Source of the DNA: Streptomyces sp. B93
Lineage (GTDB): Bacteria; Actinomycetota; Actinomycetes; Streptomycetales; Streptomycetaceae
Length of the DNA stretch: 64,000 bases
NCBI RefSeq assembly: GCF_018070565.1
Contig: NZ_JAGPXL010000028.1
Coordinates: 26,034-90,033 of the forward strand
Reading direction: 5' to 3'
Part shown: one piece after another, positions 1 to 7,334 of the stretch
Position numbering within the stretch: position 1 is the stretch's first letter
How the letters are laid out: each line of letters starts with the position of its first letter
Notes under the pieces: generated by a model
Seen by the model: the letters and a program-made list of their open reading frames with translations, nothing else
Told to the model about the DNA's origin: nothing
Databases searched by the model: none
Translations under genes and position numbers: made by a program

Positions 1-435
1 CCACGGGTGCCAGCCGATCTGCGCCGGGAAGGAGGTCTCGTACGTCTCCACGGCCATGGTCAGCGTCAGCGCGTCCGGCGCCAGCGCGACCACCTGTGTC
101 ACCCGTGCCGGGTAGGGCCAGGGTTCCACGAGGTCGTACGTCAGCACCGCCTCGTCGGCCGTGTGCCGGGCGAGGGTCCAGGCGCCGTCGCGGGCGGTGC
201 CGTGGATGGCGTGCGGCGGCGCGTTCAGCGGCATCTGCCGCTCGGTCGCGCCGTCCAGGAACCGCCCGGCGCGGATGCGCCCGCACCAGGGGACCATCGG
301 GAAGCACCCGAACCGCTCCCCCTGCCGCAGCAGCTCCACACCGCCGACCCGGAGCCCTCCGACCCGGCCGCCGTTCGCCACCTGCACGGTGGCCTCCGCG
401 TCACCCGCGGTCAACGTGATGTCGTCGTTACTCAC
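1..435 (-). CDS. Aldose 1-epimerase family protein (3' end cut by window edge)
   Basis: The GTG at 435 opens a frame that runs off the window at position 1, so only about the N-terminal half is present. The visible part has the galactose-mutarotase beta-sandwich pattern. It begins with short strands around VQVANGGRVGGLRVGG, then GCFPMVPWCGRIRAGRF, then the NAPPHAIHGTARDGAW block that matches the conserved N-x-H-AIHG segment of GalM-type enzymes, and finally QIGWHPW at the edge. The family interconverts alpha and beta anomers of aldoses or aldose phosphates in the cytoplasm. The substrate cannot be told from this fragment. It is followed downstream of its start by a repeat-rich spacer, so it appears to be the first gene of its transcript. 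Confidence 0.85.
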   Translation of the reverse strand, partial: MSNDDITLTAGDAEATVQVANGGRVGGLRVGGVELLRQGERFGCFPMVPWCGRIRAGRFLDGATERQMPLNAPPHAIHGTARDGAWTLARHTADEAVLTYDLVEPWPYPARVTQVVALAPDALTLTMAVETYETSFPAQIGWHPW

Positions 436-487
436 GGGACGACCCTACTGGCGCCGGTCCGCACCCATGTCGCCACCGTGCCACCGC

Positions 488-845
488 CGTTCACACGGCA
501 CCCGAAACCGCCGCTCGCGCGGCACCCCGCCACGGACCCATACGCCGCACCCGGTACCGGCGCTCACGCGGCACCCTGCCACCGGCACCTACGCGACACC
601 CCCACCCGCACATACACCGCGCCCACCACCGGCACATACACCGCGCACGACGCCCGCACGCGCACGACACCCGCGACCGCCCCTTGCGCGGCGCCCCGCC
701 ATCGACACATGCGCGACACCCGCGACCCGGCGCTCGCACGGTGCCCGGAACCGGCGCCTACGCGACACCCGCCACCGCCACGCGCGACACCCGCCACCCC
801 CACGTGCACGACACCCGTCACCGCCGTCTGCGCAGCACCCGTCCG
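488..845. repeat. Degenerate tandem repeat, about 24-bp period
   Basis: The spacer between the epimerase and the SRPBCC gene is a run of roughly 24-bp degenerate units. Each contains a variant of GCG(A/G)CACCCGCCACC on the plus strand, for example near 497, 520, 545, 570, 593, 665, 713, 764, 785 and 812. All frames through it are open, proline/threonine/arginine-rich and unlike real Streptomyces proteins, so I read it as non-coding. It reaches into the 3' end of the SRPBCC gene. Confidence 0.7.
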
Positions 846-1636
846 ACCACGATCGAGGCGACGACGACCGCCGCCGCGGGGGCGGCCCAGCGCAGGGCGC
901 CGCCCGGGGAGACGGGCTGGGGGGCGGGGACGGGCGCGTACCGGCCGCGGGGCGGGGCGTGGTCGACCTCCTCCGCGCTGCGTCCGATCATCGTCCGCCG
1001 GGCGTGCGCGGCCTCGGCGGGCGGTTCGGCGTCGGTGAAGTCCTCGGCGGTGCCCGGCTCGTCGGGCGCTAGCGACGACGGCGGCACCTCGGTCTCGAAC
1101 ACGGAGGCGGACGCCTCCGGCGCCGGCGGCACCGGCGCGTCGTCCGCGTCCGGAGCCGCCTCGAAGTCCCCGGACGCCGACGGCTCGAAGTCCTCGGTGG
1201 CCACCGTCTCGGCGGGCTGCTCGGCCCCGAGCCGCTCCCCGAACCGGTTGAGCAACCGGGTGACGGCGGAGCCGACGGCGTCGGCCGGCAACTCGGTGAC
1301 CCGCCCGTCCGCGTCGGCGGTCCCCTCGACGGCCAGCACGGCACCCTCCTCGGCGGACCGCACCCGGAGCGTGAGCGCCAGCTTGACCGAGCCGCTGCCG
1401 CGGGTCTCGGTGGCGTCGCCCTCGACGGCGTACCGCCCGTCGTCCTGGGCGGTGAGCCGCAGGGCGCCGCGGTAGGTGATGCTGGTCGAGCCGATCCGTA
1501 CCTTCAGCCGCCCGGCGACGGGCTCGGCACCCGCCTCCTGCTGGAGCCCGGGAACCGCCCGGGCCACCCGCGCGGGGTCGGCCAGCGCCTCCCGCAACCG
1601 CTCGGCCGGAACCGGAATGAAGACCTCGTGCTCCAT
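818..1636 (-). CDS. SRPBCC (CoxG-like) protein with C-terminal membrane anchor
   Basis: This is a 272-residue protein. Residues 1-150 fit the SRPBCC/START fold of the CoxG (carbon monoxide dehydrogenase subunit G-like) group. It starts MEHEVFIPVPAERL, followed by the DPARVARAVPGLQ helix and the strands GRLKVRIGSTSITYRG and GRYAVEGDATETRGSG. Residues 150-245 form an acidic, proline-rich linker. Residues 252-272 are one hydrophobic helix ending in RVLRRRR, suggesting a cytoplasmic lipid-binding domain tethered to the membrane. No cox genes lie nearby, so CO metabolism is not implied. The ligand is unknown. The last codons overlap the beginning of the degenerate 24-bp repeat. Confidence 0.8.
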   Translation of the reverse strand: MEHEVFIPVPAERLREALADPARVARAVPGLQQEAGAEPVAGRLKVRIGSTSITYRGALRLTAQDDGRYAVEGDATETRGSGSVKLALTLRVRSAEEGAVLAVEGTADADGRVTELPADAVGSAVTRLLNRFGERLGAEQPAETVATEDFEPSASGDFEAAPDADDAPVPPAPEASASVFETEVPPSSLAPDEPGTAEDFTDAEPPAEAAHARRTMIGRSAEEVDHAPPRGRYAPVPAPQPVSPGGALRWAAPAAAVVVASIVVGRVLRRRR

Positions 1637-1709
1637 GTCGACGGAGCCTACCCACCGAGGGCCGTGAATAAGCCGGAAAGCGCCTCCCGGAAACCCCCGG
1701 CCCCACCCG

Positions 1710-3350
1710 TCACCCCGCGTACCGCGGATGCACCAGCGTCGAGGCGGGCAGCCCGCGCACCCGGGTGCGCGCCGCCGCCCGCGCGTCCCCCGACAGCGCC
1801 CGCTGCGTCAGCGTCCGCGGCCGGGGCGCGGTGGGCACCCGCAGCGGCGGGCGGGCGTCGGACGCGGCGAGCAGGAAGCCCCAGTCGTGCCCGGCGGACG
1901 AGTGTCCGGCGGTGCGGTCGGGTCCGGTGCCGAAGCCGGTGGCGCCGCCGCCGACGCGGTAGGGGGCGGGGCGCAGTCCGGCGGCGCGCAGGGTCGCCTC
2001 CACGGTCCAGAACACCCGCGGCCGGGTGGTGACGGGCCCGGCGTGCACGGCGAGCCGCCCGCCGCCGGTGAGCACCTGCCGGGCCAGGCCGTAGAACTCC
2101 TGCGAGTACAGCTTCGCGCTGGCCGTGATCCCGGGGTCCGGCAGATCCGCGATCACGACGTCGTACGAGGCGGTGGGCGCCCGACGCATCCAGTGGAAGG
2201 CGTCGCCGGTGGACACCCGCACGCGCGCGTCGGCGTAGGCGTGGCCGTTGAGCGCGGCGAGCGCCGGGTCCTCGCGGGCCAGCCGTACGACGGCCGGGTC
2301 GAGTTCGACGATGTGCACCTCGCGCACCCCGGGATGGCGCAGCACCTCCCGGGCGGCGAGGCCGTCACCGCCGCCGAGGACGAGCACGCGCGCGTGCGGG
2401 CCGTTCATCGCGGGGTGGACGAGCGCCTCGTGGTAGCGCCGCTCGTGGCGTCCGCTGATCCGCAGCCGCCCGTCGAGGAAGAGGTCGAGGGGGCGGCCGT
2501 GGGTGCCGCCGGTGAGGACGATCTCCTGGACGTCGCTCTGGAGGGCCACGCGCACGTGCTTGCCGTAGACCGCCTGCCGGGCGGCGCGTTCGAAGTCGTC
2601 GACGAGTACGGCGGTGGCGGCGAGCAGCGCCAGCACCGCCAGGTTGGCGACGAGCAGCAGCCAGCGCCCGCGGCGGCTGAGGTCGCCGCGGAACAGCCCG
2701 AGGACGAGGGCACCCCCGGCGACGACGTTGACGGCGCCGGTGAGCAGGGCGCCCGTCAACTGGCCCAGGAACGGCAGGAGGAGGAAGGGGAAGGCGAGAC
2801 CGCCGACGAGCGCGCCCACGTAGTCCGCGGCGAACAGGTCGGCCACCGCACGGCCCGCGTCCTGCCGCCGGATGCGCTGGATCAGCTCCATCAGCAGCGG
2901 GATCTCGGCGCCGATCAGCAGACCTATCGCGAGCGAGAAGCCGACCAGCAGACAGCGCGGGCCGTACCCCCACAGGCCGCCCCAGTCGCCCGTCCAGGCG
3001 AAGACCGCGTAGAGCACCATGGCGCTGCTGCCGCCGACCAGCGCGAGCACCACCTCGACGGCCCCGAACCCGGCGGCCGCGCGCCCCCGCAGCCGCTTCG
3101 CCGCCAGGGAGCCGATGCCCATCGCGAAGACCATCACGGAGAGGATGACGGAGGCCTGGGTGACCGAGTCCCCGATCAAGTACGAGGCCAGGGCGACGAG
3201 TTCGAGTTCGTAGACCAGCCCGCAGGCCGCGCAGACGAAGACACCCGCGAGGACCAGGAACCGTCCGGTGTCCGGCCTGACGGGGAGCTTCGCGGGGCCG
3301 CGCCAGGACGGCGGGGCGCCGGGGCGTGACGGCGCGTGCGGGTCGATCAC
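1710..3350 (-). CDS. Membrane-anchored polyamine aminopropyltransferase-like protein
   Basis: This 546-residue protein has an N-terminal half with about seven membrane helices (from FLVLAGVFVCAACGLVYELE to roughly residue 240). A C-terminal spermidine-synthase-type Rossmann domain follows. It carries VLVLGGGDGLAAREVL as the decarboxy-SAM/MTA-binding glycine loop, HIVELDPAVV, and YDVVIADLPDPG with the catalytic-type Asp. The architecture matches the actinobacterial SpeE-like membrane family rather than the soluble 300-residue enzyme. The expected reaction is aminopropyl transfer to a polyamine or a related alkyl transfer, with the active domain on the cytoplasmic side. It is transcribed in the same direction as the SRPBCC gene 73 bp downstream, so co-transcription is possible. 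Confidence 0.85.
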   Translation of the reverse strand: MIDPHAPSRPGAPPSWRGPAKLPVRPDTGRFLVLAGVFVCAACGLVYELELVALASYLIGDSVTQASVILSVMVFAMGIGSLAAKRLRGRAAAGFGAVEVVLALVGGSSAMVLYAVFAWTGDWGGLWGYGPRCLLVGFSLAIGLLIGAEIPLLMELIQRIRRQDAGRAVADLFAADYVGALVGGLAFPFLLLPFLGQLTGALLTGAVNVVAGGALVLGLFRGDLSRRGRWLLLVANLAVLALLAATAVLVDDFERAARQAVYGKHVRVALQSDVQEIVLTGGTHGRPLDLFLDGRLRISGRHERRYHEALVHPAMNGPHARVLVLGGGDGLAAREVLRHPGVREVHIVELDPAVVRLAREDPALAALNGHAYADARVRVSTGDAFHWMRRAPTASYDVVIADLPDPGITASAKLYSQEFYGLARQVLTGGGRLAVHAGPVTTRPRVFWTVEATLRAAGLRPAPYRVGGGATGFGTGPDRTAGHSSAGHDWGFLLAASDARPPLRVPTAPRPRTLTQRALSGDARAAARTRVRGLPASTLVHPRYAG

Positions 3351-3447
3351 AACAGGGACGTTACGTCACGGATGTGCACGGACTGGTCACCCACACGTGT
3401 GGAGACGCCTGTTCTACGGGTGTCTCGCGTTTCAGCTCGGAATCCGA

Positions 3448-4059
3448 TCAGACGGCGGTCGGGTCGAGTCTCCCCGGCTCGGCTCCGGCCCGCCCCGGTC
3501 TCTCCGCGGCCCGCCCCGGTTCGGCCCCCGTGCCCGGTCTCGCCCCGCCCGTGCGCCTGCGCACCCCCACCCGGGTGCGCGTCGCCACCAACTGCCCATC
3601 CTGGGGGTAGGCGTGCCAGGTGCGCCAGTGCACCTGCCCCTCGTGGCGCTGGGCGAGCATCGCGGTGAAGGCGTGCGGGCTGCCGGGGAACACCCCGGCG
3701 AGGCCGTGCGGATGGTCGGAGACGAGGGCCAGCAACTCCTGGGCGCGGCCCGCGAAGCAGCCCGGGGAGAGGACTTCGACGCGCGCGGCGAACTCGTACT
3801 CCCAGTCCCCGACCCGCTTGGCGACGCCCAGCGGAAGCGGCGTACTGCTGCCGGGGATGCATGCGACCGTCTCCGAGCAGTGCATCCGCGCCTCCTCCAG
3901 GAGCACCTGGTGGGACGCGCCGAGCAGTCTCAACTGGAGTCTCGCACCGGCGAGTTCGAGGTCAAGGGTGGCCAGGGCGGGCAGTGGCTCACGGCCCAGT
4001 GCCCAGGCCAGGTCGGCCGCGCGCGTATCGGTGTAGGAGGTCTTGAGGGTCGTGAGCAT
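3448..4059 (-). CDS. DUF2617 family protein
   Basis: I place the start at the ATG at 4059 (MLTTLKTSYTDTRAADLAW) with GGAG about eight bases upstream. The longer open frame above it has no ribosome site and an atypical composition. The product is 203 residues. The body has LDLELAGARLQLRLLGASHQV, the CSETVACIP segment, and HGLAGVFPGSPHAFTAML, which fit the actinobacterial DUF2617 family. The last 35 residues are a low-complexity Arg/Gly/Ala tail. No biochemical function is known to me. It is predicted soluble, with no signal peptide or membrane helix. Confidence 0.8.
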   Translation of the reverse strand: MLTTLKTSYTDTRAADLAWALGREPLPALATLDLELAGARLQLRLLGASHQVLLEEARMHCSETVACIPGSSTPLPLGVAKRVGDWEYEFAARVEVLSPGCFAGRAQELLALVSDHPHGLAGVFPGSPHAFTAMLAQRHEGQVHWRTWHAYPQDGQLVATRTRVGVRRRTGGARPGTGAEPGRAAERPGRAGAEPGRLDPTAV

Positions 4060-4247
4060 GGATCGGCTCCGCTGGCACGCAAAGAAAAAGGCGGTGTGGG
4101 GTTCCGGAGTACCCGGTCGGCGCCGGTGTACCCCGGTCTGCTCCGGGAAGAGCACCCGGTCAGCCCGGACAGCCCGGACAGGAGTCAGGAAGGAAGGTTC
4201 CGCAGGACGTCCATGGGCTGCTCTGGTGATTTAGAGGGAATCATGAA

Positions 4248-4271
4248 CTGTGGCGCCGCCACAGCGTTTTT
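4248..4271 (+). terminator. Rho-independent terminator with no obvious plus-strand gene
   Basis: A 7-bp perfect stem CTGTGGC/GCCACAG with a 3-base loop is followed directly by CGTTTTT on the plus strand. The T-run gives it a direction. The annotated neighbours upstream on the plus strand are all antisense, so the transcript it ends is unidentified. Confidence 0.55.
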
Positions 4272-4382
4272 ACCCAACTTCGTAGGGTTTCCATCCCTCA
4301 GAGGGCTCCACAGCTCAACTGTTCAACGACGGCGCACGCCTGTCCGGTCCGGCGTGCGCCGGAGTACCGCAGGCGCACGGAA

Positions 4383-4414
4383 GCGCCCGCGGAATCGGGT
4401 GAACCCGCGGGCGC
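4383..4414 (-). terminator. GC-rich hairpin terminator
   Basis: Ten-base perfect arms GCGCCCGCGG/CCGCGGGCGC enclose a 12-base loop. It lies 33 bases after the stop codon of the small minus-strand membrane protein gene. Confidence 0.6.
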
Positions 4415-4446
4415 CCGTACGGTTTCGGCCACCGGCACCGGTGACG

Positions 4447-4722
4447 TCAGCTGCCTCCCCCACAGCCGCCCCCTCCACCGCACGACGACCCGCCCCCGCA
4501 CGAGTGGCCGCCCCCCGAGTCGCCGCCCCCGGAGTGCCCGCTGCCCGAGTCGGCCCACCAGCTGGCCCGGTTGCCGGAGCCGCTGGAGCCGCTCCGCCCA
4601 CCGGAGCGCGCCCGCACCGGCCGCCGCAGCGACGCCACCGCGAACAGACCGGCGACGAGGAGCATCAGCGCCACCACCGTCATCACCCCGACCACGACAC
4701 CACCCATCCCGACACTCAGCAT
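4447..4722 (-). CDS. Small membrane protein with Gly/Ser/Cys-rich tail
   Basis: The start at 4722 is chosen because a strong AAGGAGG site sits just upstream. A longer frame to 4812 lacks one. The 91-residue product has one strongly hydrophobic helix (MGGVVVGVMTVVALMLLVAG, residues 5-24), a basic stretch RRPVRARSGGRSG, then a tail with GHSGGGDSGGGHSCGGGSS and further CGGG units. The tail has three cysteines and several histidines, so metal binding is conceivable, but that is inference. I do not recognise a named family. It is divergently placed from the aminotransferase at 4848. Confidence 0.65.
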   Translation of the reverse strand: MLSVGMGGVVVGVMTVVALMLLVAGLFAVASLRRPVRARSGGRSGSSGSGNRASWWADSGSGHSGGGDSGGGHSCGGGSSCGGGGGCGGGS

Positions 4723-4847
4723 GCCGCCCCTCCTTCGAACTCCCCCGAAGCGGCCCCCCGTGGGCGCCTCGCGCGTTGTGACCGGGGGATGCCCCGCCCC
4801 CTCCCGGCCCAAAGCACAGTTGAGGAACTCCAGAGCTTGCGCGCAGG

Positions 4848-6041
4848 ATGACCGCCATGACGTCCACCACGCGCCCCTTCCTCAACCGCCGGCTCGCCGA
4901 GTTCGGTACGACGATCTTCGCCGAGATGTCCGCGCTGGCGCTGCGCACCGGCTCGATCAACCTCGGCCAGGGCTTCCCCGACACGGACGGCCCCGAGGAG
5001 ATCCGGGAGGCGGCGGTGCGGGCGCTGCGCGACGGCCGCGGCAACCAGTACCCGCCGGGCCCCGGCGTCCCCGAACTGCGCACCGCCGTCGCCGCCCACC
5101 AGCGGCGGTACTACGGCCTGTCGTACGACCCCGACACGGAGGTGCTGGTCACCGCGGGCGCCACCGAGGCGATCGCGGCGACCCTGCTGGCCCTGCTGGA
5201 GCCCGGCGACGAGGTGATCGCCCTGGAGCCGTACTACGACTCCTACGCGGCCTGCATCGCGATGGCGGGCGGCACCCGGGTGCCGGTGACGCTGCGCCCG
5301 CACGAGGGCGCGTTCCGGCTCGACCTGGACGAACTGCGGGCCGCGGTCACCGACCGCACCCGGCTGCTGCTGCTCAACACCCCGCACAACCCGACCGGCA
5401 CCGTCCTGACCCGCGCGGAACTCACCGCGATCGCCGAGCTGGCGGTGGAGCGGGACCTGCTCGTCGTCACGGACGAGGTCTACGAGCACCTGGTCTTCGA
5501 CCCGGCCGGGCACATCCCGCTGGCGACCTTCCCGGGGATGCGCGAGCGCACGGTCACCATCTCGTCGAGCGGCAAGACGTTCTCGTACACCGGCTGGAAG
5601 GTCGGCTGGGTTACCGGAACCGCGGAGCTCGTGACCGCCGTCCGTTCCGCCAAGCAGTTCCTGACGTATGTGTCGTCTGGGCCGTTCCAGTACGCCGTCG
5701 CCGAGGCGCTGGCGCTGCCCAACACGTACTTCGAGGGGTTCCGCGCGGACATGCAGGCCAAGCGAGACCTGCTCAGCGCCGGCCTCACCGACGCCGGCTT
5801 CACGGTCTTCCAGCCGACCGGCACCTACTTCGTCACAGCCGACATCCGGCCCCTCGGCGAGAGCGACGGCCTCGCCTTCTGTCGCGCCCTGCCTGAGCGT
5901 GCGGGTGTCGTCGCCATCCCCAACGCCGTCTTCTACGACCACAGAGAGGCCGGCGCACCATACGTCCGGTTCGCGTTCTGCAAACGCGTGGAGGTACTGG
6001 CGGACGCGGCGGAACGGCTCCGCAAGGCGTTCGCGCACTGA
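4848..6041 (+). CDS. PLP-dependent aminotransferase, fold type I (DapC/kynurenine aminotransferase-like)
   Basis: This 397-residue protein has the class I/II aminotransferase layout: INLGQGFPDTDGPEEI near the N-terminus, NQYPPGPGVPELR, VTAGATEAIAATLLAL, LNTPHNPTGT, DEVYEHLVFD, and SSSGKTFSYTGWKVGW. The PLP lysine is near residue 243. A second ATG at 4857 is an alternative start. The family transfers amino groups from amino acids such as methionine, kynurenine or succinyl-diaminopimelate, and the substrate is not fixed by sequence. The coding sequence changes just after the lysine motif, at CTGGGTTACCGG (5607-5618), where two downstream partial copies also begin. The present 3' half was therefore probably supplied by an inserted element that restored the reading frame. 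Confidence 0.9.
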   Translation: MTAMTSTTRPFLNRRLAEFGTTIFAEMSALALRTGSINLGQGFPDTDGPEEIREAAVRALRDGRGNQYPPGPGVPELRTAVAAHQRRYYGLSYDPDTEVLVTAGATEAIAATLLALLEPGDEVIALEPYYDSYAACIAMAGGTRVPVTLRPHEGAFRLDLDELRAAVTDRTRLLLLNTPHNPTGTVLTRAELTAIAELAVERDLLVVTDEVYEHLVFDPAGHIPLATFPGMRERTVTISSSGKTFSYTGWKVGWVTGTAELVTAVRSAKQFLTYVSSGPFQYAVAEALALPNTYFEGFRADMQAKRDLLSAGLTDAGFTVFQPTGTYFVTADIRPLGESDGLAFCRALPERAGVVAIPNAVFYDHREAGAPYVRFAFCKRVEVLADAAERLRKAFAH

Positions 6042-6176
6042 CCGCCGCCCACGGGGCCGGTCGTCCTTGGCACGGCCGCCCTCAGACTCCAGTCGGCCCG
6101 CCACCAGCACCGCAAGACCCCGTCGCAGCCCGCGCCCCGGTTCGCTCTGCCTTCTGCACGAGCGAAGCGCCGCAGG

Positions 6177-6506
6177 CTATTCGGTGTCCTTCGGGTGTCG
6201 CGGGGAGGCGTACACAAGGATCACAGTCGAGGTGTCCGGGCTGACCAGGTAGCGGACCCGGCCGCCGCTGGTGATCTCGTACTCCCACTGCTCCAGCTCA
6301 GAGCCCTTCCATTCCCTGGTGGCGTGTCTGCCTCGGAGCTGGTGCTGGCGGTTCCAGTTAGCCCGCGACAGCGGGTCTGCGCGAAGGGCTTCCAGGCAGC
6401 GATGCGCGTTTGGCTCCCAACCGGTCGCGGCCTCCGTCGTGCCGTAAACGACGTTCCAGCCGCTCAGCGGAGGAACACTGACCCGATCGCCTTTCTTCGG
6501 ACTCAC
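6177..6506 (-). CDS. RelE/ParE-like toxin of a type II toxin-antitoxin pair
   Basis: This is a 109-residue basic protein. The C-terminal part reads EYEITSGGRVRYLVSPD followed by TVILVYASPRHPKDTE, which matches the strand-loop-strand end of RelE/ParE-type mRNA interferases or gyrase poisons. It is preceded by the RQHQLRG helix. The ATG overlaps the stop of the upstream gene by four bases, so the two are translationally coupled in antitoxin-then-toxin order. The gene lies inside the duplicated aminotransferase att segment, consistent with mobile cargo. The target (ribosomal mRNA or gyrase) cannot be inferred. Confidence 0.65.
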   Translation of the reverse strand: MSPKKGDRVSVPPLSGWNVVYGTTEAATGWEPNAHRCLEALRADPLSRANWNRQHQLRGRHATREWKGSELEQWEYEITSGGRVRYLVSPDTSTVILVYASPRHPKDTE

Positions 6507-6988
6507 TCGTGCACCTCGACGGGGCCGAGGTCGACGTCACCGAGCGGACGGAGCGCTTCTCTGAGCTGGTCAGGATCGGCGTTGATGCGGGCAGTGGCCC
6601 GCCACGAGACGATCGCTCGGTGCACAGCCTCCCTGGCGCCCAGTTCAGCGGCGTCGGACAGCGCTTCCAGAAGCTCGACAGTGAATTCCCGGACTTCCTC
6701 AGCGTCCAGGTGGCGCACCCACGGGAACACCTCGGGCAGCGCGAGCAAAAGCGACTTGGCACCGTCGTCCTGCTTCAACAGTGCAAGGAACAGCCGGGAC
6801 GCCGTGGTCAGGTTTTCCTCGGCGCGCTCTGCGTATATGGCCGTGGTCAGCACCATGTCGGGCGCGTCTCGGTGCGTGACACGCAGACATCCCAGGGCAG
6901 CGGCCCTGGCGGCGACAGCCTTCGGATTGCGAGACAGATCGGTGAACGAGACAGACTCCGATTCGAATGCCAAGGGTGCGATGCTCAT
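6503..6988 (-). CDS. Phd/YefM-like antitoxin with extended C-terminus
   Basis: This 161-residue protein starts MSIAPLAFESESVSFTDLSR. The N-terminal VSFTDLSRNPKAVAARAA, LRVTHRDAPDMVLTTA pattern is that of Phd/YefM antitoxins. These bind DNA with the N-terminal domain and cover the toxin with the C-terminal part. It is about twice the usual length, the rest being helical. Two adjacent 11-bp direct repeats lie directly upstream (6998-7019) and are plausible autoregulatory operators. It overlaps the toxin gene by four bases. Confidence 0.7.
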   Translation of the reverse strand: MSIAPLAFESESVSFTDLSRNPKAVAARAAALGCLRVTHRDAPDMVLTTAIYAERAEENLTTASRLFLALLKQDDGAKSLLLALPEVFPWVRHLDAEEVREFTVELLEALSDAAELGAREAVHRAIVSWRATARINADPDQLREALRPLGDVDLGPVEVHE

Positions 6989-6997
6989 ACTCAGACC

Positions 6998-7019
6998 GTA
7001 CTCTGATTGTGCTCTGATT
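6998..7019 (-). promoter_or_regulatory. Tandem 11-bp repeats, candidate antitoxin operator
   Basis: Read on the minus strand, AATCAGAGCAC is followed immediately by AATCAGAGTAC. They lie 10 bases upstream of the antitoxin start. Adjacent repeats at this place are typical of Phd-family autoregulation. The binding itself is inferred. Confidence 0.5.
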
Positions 7020-7110
7020 TCTATCGCGCGACGTGGATAGCAGCTGAAAGCCCCGCTCCTGCGACAGGACGCGGAGCCAGGAAACAAATGGATGCATGAA
7101 CACGAAGCGC

Positions 7111-7291
7111 CTGGGTTACCGGCGTCCCCGATCTCGTCGCCGCCGTCCGCTCGGCCAAGCAGTACCTCACCTACGTCGCCTCCGGGCCCTTCCAATACGC
7201 CGTGGCCGAGGCCCTGCGCCTGCCCGACTCGTACTTCGCGGACTTCCGCGCGGACATGCTGGCCAAACGGGACCTGCTCGCGGGCGGGCAG
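7111..7291 (+). pseudogene. Aminotransferase 3' fragment (second att copy)
   Basis: Starting at CTGGGTTACCGG, this stretch translates in one frame as TGVPDLVAAVRSAKQYLTYV, then ASGPFQYAVAEALRLP, then a segment ending MLAKRDLLAGG. That is collinear with residues about 257-312 of the complete aminotransferase upstream. It has no start and loses similarity near 7291, just before the 3' end of the 708-residue gene. It differs from both other copies at many third positions, so it came from a different strain rather than from a recent local duplication. Confidence 0.8.
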
Positions 7292-7334
7292 TGCCAGCGC
7301 ACCCGGCACCTGCGGGCCAGGCGGTGTTGCCCGG

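Larger units (their letters stand above)
4060..4446. other. Intergenic region with two hairpin terminators
   Basis: I see no protein gene in these 387 bases. The stretch holds an intrinsic terminator reading plus-strand (4248-4271) and a GC hairpin (4383-4414). The DUF2617 promoter should lie in its left part. Confidence 0.5.

Noticed and set aside
488..845. CRISPR array in the 24-bp repeats
   Set aside because: Units are contiguous and degenerate without unique spacers, and no cas genes occur in the window.
7..1072. Long plus-strand open frames at the left end
   Set aside because: They are antisense shadows of the epimerase and SRPBCC genes extended through the repeat array, with Arg/Pro/Thr-rich translations and no domains.
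3268..4851. 527-residue plus-strand open frame
   Set aside because: It runs antisense to DUF2617 and the small membrane gene, crosses two terminators and has no recognisable domain.
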